Of a stretch of 64,000 nucleotides of DNA, positions 60,129-64,000 are shown piece by piece. Origin of the DNA: Ruminococcus flavefaciens ND2009 (GTDB lineage: Bacteria > Bacillota > Clostridia > Oscillospirales > Ruminococcaceae); the NCBI RefSeq assembly GCF_000621785.1, contig NZ_JHXI01000015.1:37778-101777 (forward strand). Direction: 5' to 3'. A program made the position numbers and the translations under genes. The notes beneath the pieces were generated by a model, which worked only from the letters and a program-made list of their open reading frames with translations, was not told the origin of the DNA and made no database searches. Every line of letters starts with the position of its first letter. Within the stretch, counting starts at the first letter, position 1.

Positions 60129-61085
60129 TTATCTGTGGTGACTGCTGTGGCTGATACTTCCGCCGTGGGAGTGTCCGCCGCCTCCGCCTCCGCCGCGGTA
60201 ACCGCCGCCGCCCGAGGAGGACTGTATCCTGTGCTTGGTGATATATGAACGTATGAGCACATCGGAATTCTCGGTAAATCTCACGTCGCTGTTTGCGAGG
60301 TAGATACCGGGATTGGTTTTGCTCTTGAACTTATATCTGCTCCTTGAGGCGAGGTATATGATAAGTGCCACCAGACCGCCTGTCAGCTCTGCAACAATAC
60401 AGATGAAGAGCTTCTTCATAGGCGGCTTGCTGCTTGTGATGTAGACTTTGCCGTTCTTGGTGTAGGTATAGGTGGGGACATCTGCCGTGTCGTCATAGAA
60501 CTGCTCCGACCTGTCGGGCTTGCTGTAATAAGAGATCAGAAACGGGCAGAAATGAGTTATGGCATTTGAGATCTGGTCGGGATAAACGGGACCCGAAGAA
60601 GGCGGGAGGTATTCGTCCAGAGAATAGAAAATGCTCTGGCACACTGAATCTGTATAAATGAGGGAAGCCTTTCCGCTCTTTGCGATGTCATCGCAGGCAG
60701 GGCTCTTGCCGGAGATGTCTATATAGTAAAGCAGGCCGTCGGTAAATTCACCGAAGTTCCTGTTGTACTCATTGGCAGTGAAGTCTCTTACCGCATCATC
60801 GCTGTAATATCTTTTGCTCTCGTCGGGGAGGTATATGAGAATGTTCATATCCAGCTCATCGGCGGTATCCTTTACCAGCTGATCGAGTTTCCTGAGGGCA
60901 GCGGGATCCTCATCGAAGATACCGTTTTCGTCGATGACGCCCGAAGCTGCAGATGAGCCGCTGTAGCCCTCTGCCAGGTTTTTAGAGCCTGTGTGGAAGG
61001 CAATGAGGTAATCCAGTCCGCAGAGACCTGCGATAATTGCAGCAATTATAAGAAAGGTGCGGAGACCATTACTTGATTTTTTCAT
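60129..61085 (-). CDS. TPM-domain (YgcG-like) membrane protein with Gly/His-rich end
   Basis: 318 residues. N-terminal TM (~10-28), a TPM-like extracytoplasmic domain (ALRKLDQLVKDTADELDMNILIYLPDESKRYYSDDAVRDFTANEYNRNFG), a second TM (~228-248) and a C-terminal segment ending in GGGGYRGGGGGGGHSHGG, the flexible tail typical of YgcG-type proteins. Possibly metal-linked because of the His residues. Starts in the stop of the zinc-ribbon gene (one-base TGATG overlap). Confidence 0.7.
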   Translation of the reverse strand: MKKSSNGLRTFLIIAAIIAGLCGLDYLIAFHTGSKNLAEGYSGSSAASGVIDENGIFDEDPAALRKLDQLVKDTADELDMNILIYLPDESKRYYSDDAVRDFTANEYNRNFGEFTDGLLYYIDISGKSPACDDIAKSGKASLIYTDSVCQSIFYSLDEYLPPSSGPVYPDQISNAITHFCPFLISYYSKPDRSEQFYDDTADVPTYTYTKNGKVYITSSKPPMKKLFICIVAELTGGLVALIIYLASRSRYKFKSKTNPGIYLANSDVRFTENSDVLIRSYITKHRIQSSSGGGGYRGGGGGGGHSHGGSISHSSHHR

Positions 61086-62140
61086 CAGAACAGTGCACCT
61101 CCCAGAACCATGATAACAGCCGCAACGCCCATACCGATAGCGCCGCAGAGAGCTCCCAGCCTGCCCTTTGAGAGGGGCGGAGTGCCTGCCAGCTTGCCTG
61201 TCTGACCGTTGATAGCGAATTCGTATATCCTGTCCTTATACTTATAGGACATGAACCAAACGGGGAGCAGGGTATAGCTCCAGTCGGTGTTGGTGATTGT
61301 ATAATTCTCGTTTGAAGGGATATAGCTGCTGTAGCCGCTGATAGTAGATCTTACCAGAGCGCTGCACGCCTGATTTGAGCGGGCGCGGATACGGGGGAAT
61401 ACCGCCGCCTTGTCCACGTCATATTTATCGGCGTAGAAGCCGCTGAGATAGGACATTGAGAAGTCCTTGAGCTCACGGTAGTCATAGGGCTCGATAGCCT
61501 CCATGAGCAGGTCCTCTATCTTGGTCTCGCCGTCGGCGGGGATACCTCTTGTTACCATAGTTCCTGCGCGGACCACGCGGAACTCCTTGGTCTCGGTGTA
61601 GCTGTAATTGCCGGATACCCAGTGGCGGAGCTTCTTGCCCACGGCGCGGACGTCCACGTTCACATGGCAGTCAGCCAGCCAGAAGGGGACGTAGAGACCT
61701 GTCAGCTTTTCCAGCTGCTGCTGGGATTTGAAGTCCTTGGGTACGAACCAGCGCTTGCCCACCCACTTTTTGAAGCAGTCTATGGCGTTTTCTCTTGTGA
61801 GCTTGAAGCCGATGACCTTGTCGGGCTTGAACTCGCCGCCCATTTTGCCTGCTAAAATGACAGGATTGTGGCAATAATAACAGAAGGTAGCGGTGAGCTG
61901 ATCGTCAGCCATTATCTCGGCACCGCAGCTCTTGCAGCGGTAGAGGTGAGTATGGTTGGCGAAGTCCTCCTGAACCTGTACAGCCTCCTGTGGGATACTG
62001 TTCTCTGTGTTGGCGCAGAGCTTCTTTATTTCATCTACTGTAAACGAACTGAGGCAGTATTCGCACTCCAGCTTCTGATTGGCGGGATTGAATTTCAGGT
62101 CTGCGTTACAGTTCGGGCACTTGTACTCAACTGATTCCAA
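61085..62140 (-). CDS. Zinc-ribbon membrane protein, TFIIB-type ribbon, unknown function
   Basis: 351 residues. Two zinc ribbons near the N-terminus (CPNC..CEYC and CKSC..CYYC), a soluble middle region with RWFVPKDFKSQQQLEKLTGLYVPFWLADC and a C-terminal TM (~325-348, LGALCGAIGMGVAAVIMVLGG). The start is TTG after AAAGGAG. Coupled to the TPM gene, and the pair probably forms one membrane system. Function not known. Confidence 0.75.
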   Translation of the reverse strand: MESVEYKCPNCNADLKFNPANQKLECEYCLSSFTVDEIKKLCANTENSIPQEAVQVQEDFANHTHLYRCKSCGAEIMADDQLTATFCYYCHNPVILAGKMGGEFKPDKVIGFKLTRENAIDCFKKWVGKRWFVPKDFKSQQQLEKLTGLYVPFWLADCHVNVDVRAVGKKLRHWVSGNYSYTETKEFRVVRAGTMVTRGIPADGETKIEDLLMEAIEPYDYRELKDFSMSYLSGFYADKYDVDKAAVFPRIRARSNQACSALVRSTISGYSSYIPSNENYTITNTDWSYTLLPVWFMSYKYKDRIYEFAINGQTGKLAGTPPLSKGRLGALCGAIGMGVAAVIMVLGGALF

Positions 62141-62241
62141 AAAACCAACTCCTTTGCGCAGCGCAGAGCTTTACCCCTGAAAAACAAGCAGAGCGCGGCG
62201 AATAATTTCTATATCATGTGTCGGAGCGATCCGATAAATAT

Positions 62242-62270
62242 ATTTTACCATATCGTATAATATTTTTCAA
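62242..62270 (-). promoter_or_regulatory. Promoter of the zinc-ribbon/TPM pair
   Basis: Minus-strand TTGAAA (62265-62270), 17-nt spacer, TAAAAT (62242-62247). Confidence 0.6.
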
Positions 62271-62339
62271 GAGAAAAGAGAAAAAATCAGCAGACTGCCG
62301 CCACGGAGAAAAGTAATTGTCCTAACTATTTGTGAAGCC

Positions 62340-62368
62340 TTGACAAAATTAATAAAATCAAATATAAT
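62340..62368 (+). promoter_or_regulatory. Promoter of the citrate synthase gene
   Basis: TTGACA (62340-62345), 17-nt spacer, TATAAT (62363-62368): full consensus. Confidence 0.85.
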
Positions 62369-62420
62369 TGTAATATGCACTTTTATTACTACAAACTGTA
62401 AAAGAAAGGGATGACGATAC

Positions 62421-63788
62421 ATGAGATACAAATTTTCAGAAATAACCCCCGAAATTTCGAGACTTGCAGAGATGTCACTTGAGGGCTACAGGATAGACCC
62501 CGAGCTGTACACACAGTACGACGTAAAAAGAGGGCTCCGCGATATAAACGGCAACGGCGTAGTAGCAGGTCTTACCAATATCAGCACCATAAAAGTCCTT
62601 GAAACAGGGGACGGTATGCCCAATCACGGGGACGGAAAGCTCTATTACCGCGGCATAGATGTAGAGGATATCGTCGCAGGCTTCATAAAGGAAAAGCGTT
62701 TCGGCTTTGAAGAGACCGTTTATCTCCTTCTTTTCGGCAAAATGCCCTCGGAGCATGAGCTTGCCGAGTTCAGGAAGCTCCTTGCGGACTTCCGCGAGCT
62801 CCCCTCAAACTTCATGAGAGACGTTATCATGAAGGCTCCCACGGACAACATGATGAATACCCTTGCAAAGAGCGTCCTTGCGCTGTATTCCTACGACGAC
62901 AAGGCTAACGATATATCGATACCAAACGTGCTCAGGCAGAGCGTAGAGCTCATAACCATGTTCCCGGTGCTGTCGGTATATGCTTACCACGCATACAAGT
63001 ACGCAAGACTTGGGGGAGACCTGTTCATACACAGTCCCCGTCCCGACCTCTCCATCGCCGAGAATATACTGTATATGCTCCGCGATGACGGAAGGTACTC
63101 CGAGCTTGAGGCGCGTATACTTGACCTTGCGCTGGTTCTCCACGCAGAGCACGGCGGCGGCAACAACTCCACCTTTACCGTCCATGTAGTTTCCTCCTCG
63201 GGCACCGATACCTACTCCGCCATAGCAGCGGCGCTGGGCTCACTGAAGGGTCCCAAGCACGGCGGTGCAAACATCAAGGTGGCAATGATGTTCGACGATA
63301 TGAAGCAGAATGTCAGTGACTGGACCGACGAGGAGGAGGTAAAGAACTACCTGAGAAAGCTCCTTCACAAGGAAGCCTTCGACCACGCAGGTCTTATCTA
63401 CGGCATGGGACACGCAGTATACTCCCAGTCGGACCCCAGAGCCAAGGTGTTCAAGAGCTTTGTTGAGTCCCTCAGCTCCGAGAAGGGCAGACATGAGGAG
63501 TTCGCCCTGTATTCGCTGGTGGAGCGCCTCGCTCCCGAGGTAATAGCCGAGGAGCGCAGGATATACAAGGGCGTATGTGCCAACGTGGACTTCTACAGCG
63601 GCTTCGTATATCGTATGCTGGGCATACCCGACGAGCTGTTCACGCCCCTCTTTGCAACATCGAGAATAGCAGGCTGGTCGGCGCACAGAATTGAGGAGCT
63701 CATCAACTCCAACAAGATAATCCGTCCTGCCTACAAGGCAATATCTCCCATGCGCGAGTACACCGACATGGAGAACCGAATGGACTGA
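62421..63788 (+). CDS. Citrate synthase
   Basis: 455 residues. YRGIDVEDIVAGF, HAEHGGGNNSTFTVHVVSSSGTDTYSAIAAALGSLKGPKHGGAN (substrate-binding His) and GMGHAVYSQSDPRA (catalytic region) match citrate synthases of the bacterial type. It condenses oxaloacetate with acetyl-CoA. In an anaerobe this most likely feeds 2-oxoglutarate and glutamate synthesis. It has its own strong promoter; the next gene starts about 200 nt on after a large palindromic element. Confidence 0.93.
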   Translation: MRYKFSEITPEISRLAEMSLEGYRIDPELYTQYDVKRGLRDINGNGVVAGLTNISTIKVLETGDGMPNHGDGKLYYRGIDVEDIVAGFIKEKRFGFEETVYLLLFGKMPSEHELAEFRKLLADFRELPSNFMRDVIMKAPTDNMMNTLAKSVLALYSYDDKANDISIPNVLRQSVELITMFPVLSVYAYHAYKYARLGGDLFIHSPRPDLSIAENILYMLRDDGRYSELEARILDLALVLHAEHGGGNNSTFTVHVVSSSGTDTYSAIAAALGSLKGPKHGGANIKVAMMFDDMKQNVSDWTDEEEVKNYLRKLLHKEAFDHAGLIYGMGHAVYSQSDPRAKVFKSFVESLSSEKGRHEEFALYSLVERLAPEVIAEERRIYKGVCANVDFYSGFVYRMLGIPDELFTPLFATSRIAGWSAHRIEELINSNKIIRPAYKAISPMREYTDMENRMD

Positions 63789-63789
63789 C

Positions 63790-63930
63790 AAATCATAATT
63801 TTGCGGAGCAAAATTATGATTTGAGCCCTTAGCCCTTAGCCGTTAGCTAATGTAGGGGACGCCGCCCTCGGCGTCCCGCGAGATATATTACACGCCCAAC
63901 GGGACGCCGAGGGCGGCGTCCCCTACAAAT
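63790..63930. repeat. Palindrome-flanked hairpin repeat, copy F, with a 28-bp perfect inverted repeat
   Basis: Begins with a perfect 33-bp palindrome (63790-63822; AAATCATAATTTTGC and its complement around GGA), which may also act as the citrate synthase terminator. An arm of CCCTTAGCC units (63825-63848) follows; then a perfect 28-bp inverted repeat, 63851-63878 and 63900-63927, with a 21-nt loop. Each of these GC-rich arms is itself a hairpin (GGGACGCCG / CGGCGTCCC). No ORF. Confidence 0.85.
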
Positions 63931-63986
63931 GTAAATTATAATTTAACTTACAGATGACATAAAAATCCGAAAGGAAAGTGATATAA

Positions 63987-64000
63987 ATGGCAAACACAGC
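63987..64000 (+). CDS. Start of a further gene (cut by window edge)
   Basis: AAAGGAA stands ten bases before ATG GCA AAC ACA (MANT...) at the very end. Only four full codons are visible, so no identity can be given. As it follows citrate synthase, a TCA-type enzyme is possible. Confidence 0.4.

Overview
The window looks like chromosomal DNA from a cellulolytic Ruminococcus, closest in style to Ruminococcus flavefaciens. That is an inference from four predicted dockerin-bearing proteins, two of them GH9 cellulases whose dockerins carry the VELADAILIMQ-type calcium loop, together with a Firmicutes-type fatty acid synthesis cluster, strong GGAGG ribosome binding sites and TTGACA/TATAAT promoters. 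No phage, plasmid, transposase or CRISPR locus is visible, and gene density is high.

Layout. 1-9.8 kb: a CarD-type regulator cut by the window edge, a large YfhO membrane protein, divergent glmM, a Wzz-like two-TM protein and a Na/phosphate symporter with PhoU domain. 9.9-13.3 kb: secG, rnr and a coupled lipoprotein. 13.4-20.5 kb: two GH9 cellulases and an LRR protein, all with dockerins, reading leftward. 20.7-27.1 kb: an orphan sugar-binding lipoprotein, a VanY-type carboxypeptidase, rsmE, a YtxH-like protein, three tRNAs (Pro, Thr, Tyr) and three tandem YcxB-like membrane proteins. 27.3-34.4 kb: typA, then a run of small exported proteins, including a 47-residue secreted peptide whose signal sequence matches those of the next two genes. 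34.5-41.5 kb, leftward: guaB, then a tightly packed fabD-aroE-GNAT-unknown-aroK-amidohydrolase-LRR/dockerin operon. 41.8-51.8 kb, rightward: fabH-fabK-(DUF4177-like)-fabG-fabF-accB-two unknown paralogues-fabZ-accC-accD-accA-acpP. 51.9-54.4 kb: an ECF-like sigma factor and a large single-pass partner. 54.7-58.1 kb: a P-loop ATPase and a four-gene 2-oxoacid:ferredoxin oxidoreductase. 58.2-64 kb: azlCD, an ECF-transporter S component, a zinc-ribbon/TPM protein pair and citrate synthase.

How the genes work together. The FAS/ACC block is close to a complete type II pathway, but its transacylase gene fabD sits in the divergent shikimate operon; both read outward from a 284-bp region holding a nested palindrome. 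Citrate synthase and the 2-oxoacid:ferredoxin oxidoreductase could together feed 2-oxoglutarate/glutamate or branched-chain metabolism. The GH9 and LRR proteins are candidates for cell-surface cellulosome attachment.

The least explained structure is intergenic. A family of hairpin elements combines near-perfect 33-bp palindromes with long complementary arms built of short tandem units. The arm sequence differs between copies while the architecture is kept. Full or partial copies lie near 5.9, 19.2, 42.8, 54.5, 55.4, 58.2 and 63.8 kb. A MITE-like element at 27.1 kb, a triple-hairpin repeat at 9.8 kb and four near-identical terminators add to this repeat load.
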